Below, in pieces: positions 1 through 6,427 of a stretch of 13,200 nt of DNA. The stretch's first letter is position 1, and each line of letters begins with the position of its first letter. Origin of the DNA: a bacterium. Its GTDB lineage: Bacteria > DRYD01 > JALUEN01. The stretch spans positions 1 to 13,200 of the forward strand of contig JALUEN010000120.1 of NCBI GenBank assembly GCA_027052755.1, given 5' to 3'. Both the position numbers and the translations under genes were made by a program. Below the pieces are notes generated by a model. The model was given only the letters and a program-made list of their open reading frames with translations. It ran no database searches and had not been told where the DNA came from.

Positions 1-108
1 TACTATTGACACCAGGGCAAGGGTTAACAAAACCTCTATTAAGGTGAAGCCTTTAGAGGGTCTTTGCCCTGATCTCCTGAAAGCTGAACTACTTACGATG
101 CTTTCCAT
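1..108 (-). CDS. Type IV prepilin / pseudopilin, N-terminal part only
   Basis: Start of a type IV pilin or type II secretion pseudopilin; the rest lies beyond the left edge. The 36 visible residues have a 20-residue polar leader ending in Lys-Gly, then FTLIEVLLTLALVSIV. This is the canonical class III signal: cleavage by prepilin peptidase after Gly20, Phe at +1, Glu at +5, then the hydrophobic assembly helix. The start is the ATG at 108, preceded 4 bases upstream by AGGAGGTGA (113-121), a nine-base match to the 16S anti-Shine-Dalgarno. It lies 90 bases downstream of the PilX-like gene and probably shares its promoter, with a hairpin between them. Known for the family: inner-membrane helix packed in the pilus core. 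Whether it is a major or minor pilin cannot be told from the leader alone. The leader is longer than the usual 5 to 10 residues. Confidence 0.9.
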   Translation of the reverse strand, partial: MESIVSSSAFRRSGQRPSKGFTLIEVLLTLALVSIV

Positions 109-142
109 GATCTCACCTCCTGTATATATGTAACATTAAATA

Positions 143-174
143 GGAGGGAAAGGCACCACTGCGCCTTCCCTCCC
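143..174 (-). promoter_or_regulatory. GC-rich intercistronic hairpin between two pilin genes
   Basis: In the minus-strand transcript GGAGGGAAGGC pairs with GCCTTTCCCTCC with one bulged base, and the stem can be extended by C-G and G-U pairs to a four-base AGTG loop. It lies 24 bases after the PilX-like stop codon and 34 bases before the prepilin start. The bases after it (TATTTAATG) are only partly U-rich, so it is a weak terminator or attenuator at best. It could also protect or process the mRNA and set different amounts of the two pilins. The stem is certain from sequence; the role is inference. Confidence 0.5.
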
Positions 175-198
175 AAATTCACACATTACTTTCCAGGG

Positions 199-1848
199 CT
201 ATATAGTGCTTATCATCTCTAAGCTTACCTCTTTCACGTAAGAGTCAATGAGTAAAACCAAGGTGTTACTGGGATCATCAAAGTAGAAGGATGGTCGTCC
301 TTTAACATCAAGCTCAGCGTTAGGGTCAAGGGAGATCAATCCACCGAAGTAAGCTGGGCGCCCCCTGATCTTAAGCTCATCATCTAAAATATCTCTGATG
401 ATGATCTGACCAGAGATAACGGATCTTCCAGAGATATCAGTTCTACCTCTGCCGTCATCATAGCTTCCTACCACGAACAGTAGTGAGGATGGATAACTGG
501 GCAGCCTATCAGATATAGCGTTTAAGTTCAACGCAGTAGCAGTATAGGATAGTACATTCCTAACTGGGTTAAAGACTGCATTTCCTCCTATCAGAGCTCC
601 CTGATCATCAACGAGCTGATTAACGAAGAGCTTAACCCCGTCCCCCTGAAGCGCGTTACCGAAGTACTCATCGGGATCTAAACTTGAATCAGGTGTTAGG
701 AGCAGTACTGGTAGATCATTGCCGTTCACGCTGTTCAAGCTCAAGTTACCTATATAATAGTTACCAGGTTTAACGAACAGGAGGATGGTGTTATCGTTAA
801 CGTCTATGTCATCATAATACCTGTCAGGAGCGAGGATTATCACGTTCCAACTTCCACCGATAGCTCCTCCATTTGATCTACCATTGGAAGGTGAGGCATT
901 GATTAGGTTAGATATTAAACTTCCTATCTCATTAACGTTCAGGTCACTAACTAAAGCGGGGTCATACTGGATAGTCAAGTTCCCTAAGGACTGATTACCT
1001 GAGAGATTCCCTGAAATTAGGTTAGATGGATTATAGAGGTTAGGACTTGTGGGATCTAGGTTTATGGTATCGTTTCCCGTAATTTGCCGTAGGTAATTCT
1101 GAAGGGAGCTGGTTACAGTGCTTAAATCAAGTGGCTCTCTAAGGGTTACCGTTGCATTCCCTATGTTACCTGATACATTGCCTGACTCAGGAACTATTAT
1201 CTCAACGTTATCACCTAAGATAGCTCCTCCTAGCTCCACTTCATCAGCCCAAATAGCTACTCCGTCTCCTATAGTGATCCTACCCTCAAGCTCTACCTCC
1301 CCACCAGAGCCATCCTCAACCAGGGCTATCAGAGGAGTGTTTCTGTCAGAGTTGCTCACCCAGGGAGCCCTCTGAATAGTACCTCGCCCCTTAGCCTCTA
1401 TGTTAACAAAGGCTAGTATCGGGAAGGGGAGAGGTTGCTTCTTCACCTTCACAATGGCTACTCCTTGTTTATTAACATTTATCATATCTTTTTGTTCTGA
1501 CACTTTTGCTACGATCCTATACACATCCTCCTCAACGCTCTGTTTCAGGGTATAAACCTCCACCTTCACGTTAATGTAGTCAGGTAAGGTGGTGTCTCCT
1601 GTTATCTCCTGAAGCGTACCTGATTCCCCTGTGTAAGTTCCCCCCGATTCAACCAGCTTGTACACAGCTCTGTTAATCATCCCCACAGCTATATCAGTAG
1701 TTCTTATCTTAGCTGAGCTCTCTACTACCCTGCTCTTTACCTTAGCATTGAAGTAGAGGAGAGTTCCTATCATAGCTATCATGAGGATAACGAAGATAAG
1801 GGCCGTTGGGAGGATAATACCTCTCTCTCCTCTCCTAGAGAATCCCAC
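199..1848 (-). CDS. PilX/GspK-like large minor pilin with beta-rich C-terminal region
   Basis: Likely a minor pilin or surface protein of the type IV pilus machinery; 549 residues. The N-terminus has a short basic leader (SRRGERG) ending at Gly10, followed directly by a hydrophobic helix at about residues 11-33 (IILPTALIFVILM...), the pattern of PilX-type N-terminal domains. There is no Glu at mature position 5, where Thr stands, as is common in PilX/GspK-type proteins. Residues about 150-549 are rich in Gly, Asn, Asp and Ser with alternating hydrophobic strands (GEVELEGRITIGDG, LSGNQSLGNLTI, DISGRSVISGQIIIRD), which suggests a beta-helix or stacked beta fold as in other long PilX-like proteins; that is inference. 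Start is GTG at 1848 with GGAGGTGAT three bases upstream. It is the first gene of a unit with its own consensus promoter, upstream of the FTLIE prepilin. No catalytic motif is seen. Confidence 0.75.
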   Translation of the reverse strand: MGFSRRGERGIILPTALIFVILMIAMIGTLLYFNAKVKSRVVESSAKIRTTDIAVGMINRAVYKLVESGGTYTGESGTLQEITGDTTLPDYINVKVEVYTLKQSVEEDVYRIVAKVSEQKDMINVNKQGVAIVKVKKQPLPFPILAFVNIEAKGRGTIQRAPWVSNSDRNTPLIALVEDGSGGEVELEGRITIGDGVAIWADEVELGGAILGDNVEIIVPESGNVSGNIGNATVTLREPLDLSTVTSSLQNYLRQITGNDTINLDPTSPNLYNPSNLISGNLSGNQSLGNLTIQYDPALVSDLNVNEIGSLISNLINASPSNGRSNGGAIGGSWNVIILAPDRYYDDIDVNDNTILLFVKPGNYYIGNLSLNSVNGNDLPVLLLTPDSSLDPDEYFGNALQGDGVKLFVNQLVDDQGALIGGNAVFNPVRNVLSYTATALNLNAISDRLPSYPSSLLFVVGSYDDGRGRTDISGRSVISGQIIIRDILDDELKIRGRPAYFGGLISLDPNAELDVKGRPSFYFDDPSNTLVLLIDSYVKEVSLEMISTI

Positions 1849-1913
1849 GCTATCACCTCCACCTTCTTTAAAATAAAGTTAATTTTTTTACAAAAATTTT
1901 AACCCAAGGTTTA

Positions 1914-1941
1914 ATTATAACATTTTTCTCCTATTTGTCAA
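1914..1941 (-). promoter_or_regulatory. Consensus sigma-70-type promoter for the pilin operon
   Basis: On the minus strand: -35 TTGACA (1936-1941), 16-base spacer, -10 TATAAT (1914-1919), with TG one base before the -10 (extended -10). Both hexamers are perfect consensus. Transcription should start near 1907, leaving about 60 bases of AT-rich leader before the GTG start at 1848. It lies immediately after the pilC terminator, so the pilin genes form a separate unit. Confidence 0.85.
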
Positions 1942-1950
1942 GTAACAAAA

Positions 1951-1979
1951 ATTAAAAAGCCCCCGCTAAGCGGGGGCTT
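1951..1979 (-). terminator. Rho-independent terminator after pilC
   Basis: A perfect 10-base-pair stem, AAGCCCCCGC / GCGGGGGCTT (1957-1979), with a three-base loop. On the minus strand it runs into TTTTTAAT and then a second T run. It starts about 35 bases after the pilC stop codon. The U tract is on the minus side, so it ends pilC transcription. Confidence 0.95.
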
Positions 1980-2013
1980 CTAGGATTCATCACTAAGGGA
2001 ACTTCCTTTTGGA

Positions 2014-3219
2014 TTAAGTGAACTTACCGATGAGCTGGTAGAGAGGCATGAAGACTGCTATAACTATGAATCCAACTATACCTCCCATAACTATGATCAT
2101 TATCGGCTCTAACATAGATGTAAGCGAGGATAACATATAGTCAACCTCTGTGTCGTAGAAGTCGGCTATCTTCGTAAGCATGCTATCCAGGTTACCGGTC
2201 TCCTCACCTACAGCGATCATCTGAACAACCATTGGTGGGAAGATATCCATCTCGCTGAGCGGTCCTGAGAGGTTCTCACCTTCTCTTAGCCTGCTCCTCA
2301 CTTCCTCTATCGCTTCCTTGATAACAGCATTACCTGATACATCAGCTACTATCTCAAGAGCACTCATAAGGGGTACACCAGAGGCGAGGAGGGTTCCCAG
2401 AGTTCTAGCGAACCTACTGATAGCTACCTTTTTGTTAAGCTGACCAAAGATAGGTAGGATCAGCTTTATCTTATCCAAGATCCTCCTACCTACCTCTGTT
2501 GATGACCAGAGGAAAAAGAGTCCTCCCAAGAGAAGGAGGATAGCGATCATCATTCCGACAAAGTAGGGGTTCTTCACAGCCTCAACGAAGGCAACAATAA
2601 CCCTAGTCATCCAAGGTAACTTCACATCCATCTCTTTAAACATATCTATGAAGGTTGGCAGAACGTAGGTTACCAGGAAAATAACGATAACAATAGCCAA
2701 GACCAAGATCACCATAGGATATGTCATAGCTGATTTTATCTTTTTCTTAAGTTGGAAGTCCTTTTCCATAAAGGTAGCTAGCCTCTCTAGGACCTCATCA
2801 AGCATACCACCGATCTCTCCAGCTCTCACCATATTGATGTACATATCAGAGAAGACATTCTTATGCTTAGCTAAGGCAGCTGAGAAAGCTTTTCCGCTCT
2901 CCACATCCTGCTTAACCTCTAGAAGCGCTCTCTTCAGCACCCTATCCTCTGTCTGCTCAGCTAATATATCTAAACACCTGATGAGGGAGAGCCCAGCGCT
3001 GATCATCGTTGCCAACTGTCTAGAGAATATAGTGAGAGCCTGCTCGCTAGGTCTTGCGAACATAGCAAGCTTAGACGTGGTAGGCTTCGGCTTTATAAAA
3101 CTAGGGATAAGCCTCTGGCTGATCAGTTTCCTCCTAGCTTCTTCAATGTTCTTAGCTGAGATCTCTCCATCAACTATTTTTCCCTTAGGGTCTCTCGCCT
3201 TGTAGATGAAAACTGGCAT
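2014..3219 (-). CDS. pilC: Type IV pilus / type II secretion inner-membrane platform protein PilC (GspF family)
   Basis: Polytopic inner-membrane platform of the type IV pilus or type II secretion machine; in the family it contacts the assembly ATPase and guides pilins into the fibre. 401 residues, the usual length. It opens MPVFIYKARDPKGKIVDGEI, typical of PilC, and has two T2SF cytoplasmic domains (about 63-185 and 265-388), the second with the family sequence VVQMIAVGEETGNLD. Membrane helices are at about 168-190, 220-238 and 372-394. The ATG at 3219 is chosen: a GTG 12 bases upstream in the same frame (3231) lies inside the ribosome site itself. It has its own probable promoter and ends at a strong terminator. 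No pilB or pilT ATPase is in the window. PilC and GspF cannot be separated from this gene alone, but the PilX-like neighbour favours a pilus. Confidence 0.93.
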   Translation of the reverse strand: MPVFIYKARDPKGKIVDGEISAKNIEEARRKLISQRLIPSFIKPKPTTSKLAMFARPSEQALTIFSRQLATMISAGLSLIRCLDILAEQTEDRVLKRALLEVKQDVESGKAFSAALAKHKNVFSDMYINMVRAGEIGGMLDEVLERLATFMEKDFQLKKKIKSAMTYPMVILVLAIVIVIFLVTYVLPTFIDMFKEMDVKLPWMTRVIVAFVEAVKNPYFVGMMIAILLLLGGLFFLWSSTEVGRRILDKIKLILPIFGQLNKKVAISRFARTLGTLLASGVPLMSALEIVADVSGNAVIKEAIEEVRSRLREGENLSGPLSEMDIFPPMVVQMIAVGEETGNLDSMLTKIADFYDTEVDYMLSSLTSMLEPIMIIVMGGIVGFIVIAVFMPLYQLIGKFT

Positions 3220-3226
3220 TTCAATT

Positions 3227-3235
3227 ATCACCTCC
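3227..3235 (-). promoter_or_regulatory. Ribosome binding site that decides the pilC start
   Basis: GGAGGTGAT on the minus strand, 7 bases before the ATG at 3219. The GTG within this site is in frame with pilC and would give four extra residues, but it is part of the Shine-Dalgarno sequence and has no ribosome site of its own. The family's conserved N-terminus begins at the later ATG. Confidence 0.85.
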
Positions 3236-3265
3236 AGAGGTTAGAAAGAGAAATATTTTGCGTTT

Positions 3266-3294
3266 ATTAAAACTTTTTTTCACCTTAATATCAA
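3266..3294 (-). promoter_or_regulatory. Probable promoter for pilC
   Basis: On the minus strand: -35 TTGATA (3289-3294), 17-base spacer containing an A7 run, -10 TTTAAT (3266-3271). Each hexamer matches consensus at five of six positions with ideal spacing. It lies in the 97-base gap upstream of pilC and implies a leader of about 40 bases. No terminator is visible after the gene upstream, so read-through from the rplI side is also possible. Confidence 0.6.
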
Positions 3295-3316
3295 TTTTCC
3301 TTCTAGGACAGGTGCT

Positions 3317-4186
3317 TTACTTTGCGTATTTTAGCTCCTTCTGAATTTCCACCTTATTATCCTGGATTACCTTAATGGTCTCAGGAGAGAGCTCCTCCTT
3401 CATCTTATCCACAGCTCTCCTTATGGTGTTCAGCTTCTCAAGGGCCTGTTTCACGAACTTCTTCTTCGCTTTAGGAAACTTCTCGTCATTAAGCGCCTCC
3501 TTAAGCTTCTTGAGTTTCTCCTGGAAAGATGGAGTGTTCCACTGAGTATCTATCTGAGTAACGATGAGTGCCTTGTAAAGAGCTTCAACCTCCCTTGAGA
3601 AAGTCCTGAGATCATATCCCTTAGCCTTTATCTTGCTCTCAAACTCCTTGAAAACCTCCTGAAGCTCTGAGTAGAAGTTATCAAAGTTAGTGATGATCTT
3701 CTCATCCTTATACTTAGAGGCTAGCTTCAGAACCTTATACTTGTAGCTCTTCTCGTTATAGAGATCCTTCAGGACAGATATCAGCCTCTTTACCTCAGAT
3801 ATGTCCAGCTTAACACCTCTTACCCCCTTAACCTCGCCAGTGCTCTGAGTGGTTTGCTTAGTCTCAGTTTTCTCCACCTCTTGATTAGCTTTCTTCTCAG
3901 GTTTAGTTTGTTTCTCCTTGATATCCTTAGCTTCCCTCTTCTCCTCTGTCTTCTTCTCTGAACTTTCCTCAGATTTCTTCTCCGTTTTCTTCAACTCAGG
4001 CTTAGACTTCTCCTCAGAAGCTCTCTGGGTAGAAGAGGTCTCCTGAGTCTTCTTAGAATCTTCCTGAGAATAAGCCAGGTAAGTGCTTGGTAAACTCTTC
4101 GCCTTGTAACTAGTGTAACTACCTAGGGGTAGAATCAAGAAGAGAGCTACCAGTCCTATGAGGATTATCTTAAACCGCTTCAGCAT
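3317..4186 (-). CDS. Membrane-anchored Lys/Glu-rich protein of unknown function
   Basis: I do not recognise a family. 289 residues. Basic N-terminus (MLKRFK) and one hydrophobic segment at about 6-23, acting as a signal peptide or anchor. There is no clear AxA signal peptidase site and no lipobox Cys, so an uncleaved anchor is likely. Residues about 41-118 are low-complexity linker built from Lys, Glu, Ser, Thr and Gln, with no repeating unit. Residues about 125-289 are charged and probably alpha-helical, with no Cys and no recognised catalytic motif. The layout resembles an envelope protein whose linker spans the periplasm or cell wall. The ATG at 4186 is 8 bases from AGGGGG; a GTG one codon upstream is also possible. 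It follows rplI by 35 bases, so probable co-transcription, and precedes pilC. A pilus or envelope role is only a guess from position. Confidence 0.65.
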   Translation of the reverse strand: MLKRFKIILIGLVALFLILPLGSYTSYKAKSLPSTYLAYSQEDSKKTQETSSTQRASEEKSKPELKKTEKKSEESSEKKTEEKREAKDIKEKQTKPEKKANQEVEKTETKQTTQSTGEVKGVRGVKLDISEVKRLISVLKDLYNEKSYKYKVLKLASKYKDEKIITNFDNFYSELQEVFKEFESKIKAKGYDLRTFSREVEALYKALIVTQIDTQWNTPSFQEKLKKLKEALNDEKFPKAKKKFVKQALEKLNTIRRAVDKMKEELSPETIKVIQDNKVEIQKELKYAK

Positions 4187-4221
4187 CACCTATTCCCCCT
4201 TCTCAATGTTATAGTTCCATC

Positions 4222-4680
4222 TTAAGATTCAACTGAGCCTTTAGGGATAACCTCTAAGGTAAGGTCAGCTATTACATCCTCAAATAATCTAACCTTAACC
4301 CTGTGAATACCTAGCTCCTTTATCGGTGAGTCTAAGAGGATATCCCTCTTATCAATTTCATAGCCCATGGATTTGAGGGCATCAGCTATATGAGCGCTGG
4401 TAACAGAGCCGAACATCTTGTTCTCCTCTCCAACCTCAACCTTTATCTTAACTAGTTCCTTCTCCAGCTTCTCCTTTAACTTCTCAGCCTCCATCCTCTG
4501 TTTCATCCTTCGCCTCTCAATAGCTCGTTTCCTAGCCTCAATCTCCTTCATGGTTCCCTTAGTAACCACGATAGCTAAGCCTTTAGGAACTAAGTAGTTC
4601 CTAGCATATCCATCCCTAACCTCCACTATATCACCAGCTCTCCCTAGTTTATAGACATCCTGAATTAGTAAGACCTTCAT
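4222..4680 (-). CDS. rplI: 50S ribosomal protein L9
   Basis: Large-subunit ribosomal protein at the base of the L1 stalk; it binds 23S rRNA. 152 residues, about the usual length. The N-domain opens MKVLLIQDVYKLGRAGDIVE and continues with DGYARNYLVPKGLA, the L9 signature. A long, very charged connecting helix (about 41-76) leads to the C-domain with NKMFGSVTSAHIADAL (87-102), matching the KLFGSVT motif of the family. Start ATG at 4680 follows an AGGAGGAG ribosome site. It is not next to rpsF, rpsR, ssb or dnaB, its usual partners; here it follows the fabI-like gene by 35 bases and precedes the Lys/Glu-rich anchored protein. Confidence 0.97.
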   Translation of the reverse strand: MKVLLIQDVYKLGRAGDIVEVRDGYARNYLVPKGLAIVVTKGTMKEIEARKRAIERRRMKQRMEAEKLKEKLEKELVKIKVEVGEENKMFGSVTSAHIADALKSMGYEIDKRDILLDSPIKELGIHRVKVRLFEDVIADLTLEVIPKGSVES

Positions 4681-4715
4681 ATTCCTCTCCTCCTTCCTGG
4701 TTTTCTCTAGTATTT

Positions 4716-5555
4716 CTAACCTGCTATAGCCTCTCCACCATCAACATATATAATGTTTCCAGTTATCCAGTAAGAGGCTGGGTGAGATAGGAGCATTATA
4801 GCGTTAGCCACATCCTCTGGCCTAGTCAATCTCTTAGATGGGTTATGCTCCATAGCCCACCTGACCATCTCCTCGTGTCCTGGTATCTTCCTGAGAGCAG
4901 GTGTATCAGTAACACCTGCACATATTGAGTTAGCTGTTATCCCCATGGGAGCTAGCTCATAGGCTAACTGTCTTATATGAGCCTCTATCAAGGCTTTAGC
5001 TGCGGACACGGGGCCGTAAGCGGGCCATACCCTCTGAGAACCTATGCTCGTCATAACGAATATCCTACTACCCCTTTTCAGCAAGCCTGCATCCAGCAGA
5101 TCCTGTACCCAATAAACTAGGCTGTTAGCCATCACGTCAAGGGTCATCTCCAAACCCTTTCGGTTAACCCTGTTCTCACCAGTATAAGGCTTCAGGGTTC
5201 CAAAAGCTATTGAGTGCATTAGGACTCTGATGAAGTTCCTATCCTCAGGTTCCGATTTCAAGGTCTCAGATATAGACTCTATGATCTCCTTTCTGGAGTT
5301 ATCATCAGCTGCGTTCTTGTTGAAGAATATTGCTCTCCTGCCAAAGGACCTTATATAATTTTGGACCTCCTCAGCCATGTGAAGCGTGGCTTTCCTGTCC
5401 AAGTGTACACCGAAGATATCCATACCTGCTTCTGCAAGCCTCTTAGATGTAGCAGCGCCAAACCCAGAGGAAGCCCCTAGTATTAGAGCCCATCCGCTTA
5501 GCTTAACTGGAGGCACCTGTGATAACTGTTCTGGCTGCAGTTTAAGCTCTCCCAT
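4716..5555 (-). CDS. FabI-type enoyl-ACP reductase (short-chain dehydrogenase fold)
   Basis: Likely the NAD(P)H-dependent enoyl-acyl-carrier-protein reductase of fatty acid elongation, cytoplasmic. 279 residues, slightly longer than E. coli FabI (262). Rossmann fold with GASSGFG (27-33), a classical SDR glycine motif and not the SIA type of E. coli FabI. It also has the FabI-like HSIAFG (115-120), and Tyr180 with Lys187 in the FabI spacing Y-x6-K; ordinary SDRs have Y-x3-K. The C-terminal YVDGG is shared by both groups. Where E. coli FabI has its first active-site Tyr, ten residues before the catalytic one, this protein has Ser170. The ATG at 5555 is chosen because GGGAGGG lies 7 bases upstream; an ATG at 5576 has its purine tract only two bases away. 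No other fab gene is nearby. A different SDR activity is possible but the Y-x6-K spacing argues against it. Confidence 0.82.
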   Translation of the reverse strand: MGELKLQPEQLSQVPPVKLSGWALILGASSGFGAATSKRLAEAGMDIFGVHLDRKATLHMAEEVQNYIRSFGRRAIFFNKNAADDNSRKEIIESISETLKSEPEDRNFIRVLMHSIAFGTLKPYTGENRVNRKGLEMTLDVMANSLVYWVQDLLDAGLLKRGSRIFVMTSIGSQRVWPAYGPVSAAKALIEAHIRQLAYELAPMGITANSICAGVTDTPALRKIPGHEEMVRWAMEHNPSKRLTRPEDVANAIMLLSHPASYWITGNIIYVDGGEAIAG

Positions 5556-5603
5556 TATCTCTCCCTCCCATTTCATTTCTCCCTAAGAGAAATAGTAAAG
5601 CTA

Positions 5604-5609
5604 ATTATA
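5604..5609 (-). promoter_or_regulatory. Probable -10 box for the fabI-rplI unit
   Basis: TATAAT on the minus strand, 48 bases before the fabI start at 5555. No good -35 lies at 16 to 18 bases (best is CTTAGA, three of six matches), so an activator or a different sigma factor contact may be needed. On the opposite strand the overlapping TATAGT (5606-5611) could serve the divergent ABC gene, also with a poor -35. The two units may compete for RNA polymerase here. Confidence 0.45.
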
Positions 5610-5620
5610 GTTTTTCCTCA

Positions 5621-5659
5621 AGGGATTCTAAGTCCCTCCTAAGAAGAGATAAAGGAGGG
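5621..5659 (+). promoter_or_regulatory. Two overlapping, mutually exclusive hairpins in the ABC gene leader
   Basis: In the plus-strand leader, AGGGA (5621-5625) pairs with TCCCT (5633-5637), and CCCTCCT (5634-5640) pairs perfectly with AGGAGGG (5653-5659) across a 12-base loop. The two stems share CCCT, so only one can form at a time. The second stem ties up a strong ribosome-site-like AGGAGGG that lies about 24 bases before the ABC start codon, too far to be its normal ribosome site. This is the geometry of an attenuator or translational switch, but no U tract follows either stem. Pairing is seen; function is inference. Confidence 0.35.
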
Positions 5660-5683
5660 CAATAAACTAGAGAGGGCCCAGCT

Positions 5684-6349
5684 ATGAGCTATCTCGTTTC
5701 CTTAGAAAACGTAAGCTTTAAATACCGCGATAGAGATGATGAGAATTATCTGTTAAAGGATTTCTCTATCTCAATCAATAAGGGAGATCTGATCCTGATC
5801 TGGGGAAGATCAGGAAGCGGTAAGACAACGATTCTGAAACTTCTCCTAGGACTCATCGCCCCTCTAGAGGGAGAGATCAATTGGTCTCCCCTAAAATCCA
5901 GAGTTATCTCAACCATGGACAAAGCGATGAGAGAGCTGAGGAGGAGATCTATAGGCTATCTACCTCAGGAGATATTAGTTCCTAGGTACTTAACTGTAGA
6001 AGAGGTTCTCCAGCTTGAGTCAACCCTTAGAGGGAAAAACTGGAGCGATGTTAGAGCGAGAACGATCAACATCCTAAAATCACTGGGACTAAATCCAGAT
6101 AGAGGTTGTTGGGAGCTATCTCTTGGAGAGCTTCAGAGAGTGGGGATAACTAGAGCTCTCCTGGGAGATCCATTAGCTATAGTATTAGATGAACCCACCT
6201 CTCACCTGGATTCCCAGTCCTCAGATCAGCTCCTCAGATTGTTAAATAATAGGTTAGGGGAAGCCACCCTGATAATAGCCTCCCATGATCCTCTTATACT
6301 TAAGTGGGCTTCAAGAAGGGACAGCACTATAATAGATCTAAATGGTTAA
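5684..6349 (+). CDS. ABC transporter ATP-binding protein (FtsE/LolD/MacB type)
   Basis: Nucleotide-binding subunit that would power a membrane partner; 221 residues, normal for this class. Walker A GRSGSGKT (41-48), Q-loop YLPQE (Gln95), signature LSLGE (145-149, in place of LSGGQ), Walker B AIVLDE (165-170), D-loop SHLD and H-loop SHD (His201). All catalytic residues are present, so it should hydrolyse ATP. The substitution of Leu for the first signature Gly is uncommon but tolerated in the family. Start ATG at 5684 has GAGAGGG about 8 bases upstream. It is the only plus-strand gene here, with no permease or FtsX/LolC-like partner within the window. Its partner must be elsewhere, or it may have a non-transport role as FtsE does. 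The substrate cannot be predicted. Confidence 0.9.
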   Translation: MSYLVSLENVSFKYRDRDDENYLLKDFSISINKGDLILIWGRSGSGKTTILKLLLGLIAPLEGEINWSPLKSRVISTMDKAMRELRRRSIGYLPQEILVPRYLTVEEVLQLESTLRGKNWSDVRARTINILKSLGLNPDRGCWELSLGELQRVGITRALLGDPLAIVLDEPTSHLDSQSSDQLLRLLNNRLGEATLIIASHDPLILKWASRRDSTIIDLNG

Positions 6350-6386
6350 CAAATCTTCAAAATATCATGTCTAATACATCTCCGCG

Positions 6387-6412
6387 CTAACTACCTTCGT
6401 GTAGTAGTTTAG
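6387..6412. other. Hairpin between convergent genes
   Basis: CTAACTAC (6387-6394) pairs with GTAGTTTAG (6404-6412) with one bulged base, across a nine-base loop, in the 78-base gap between the convergent ABC and EF-G-like genes. The position suits a bidirectional terminator, but no U tract follows on either strand. It may be a weak or Rho-assisted end, or chance. Confidence 0.3.
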
Positions 6413-6427
6413 AGCTAGCTCCCTAAG

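Noticed and set aside
2834..3205. Plus-strand open frame of 123 codons opposite pilC
   Set aside because: Shadow of the conserved PilC coding sequence; no independent evidence.
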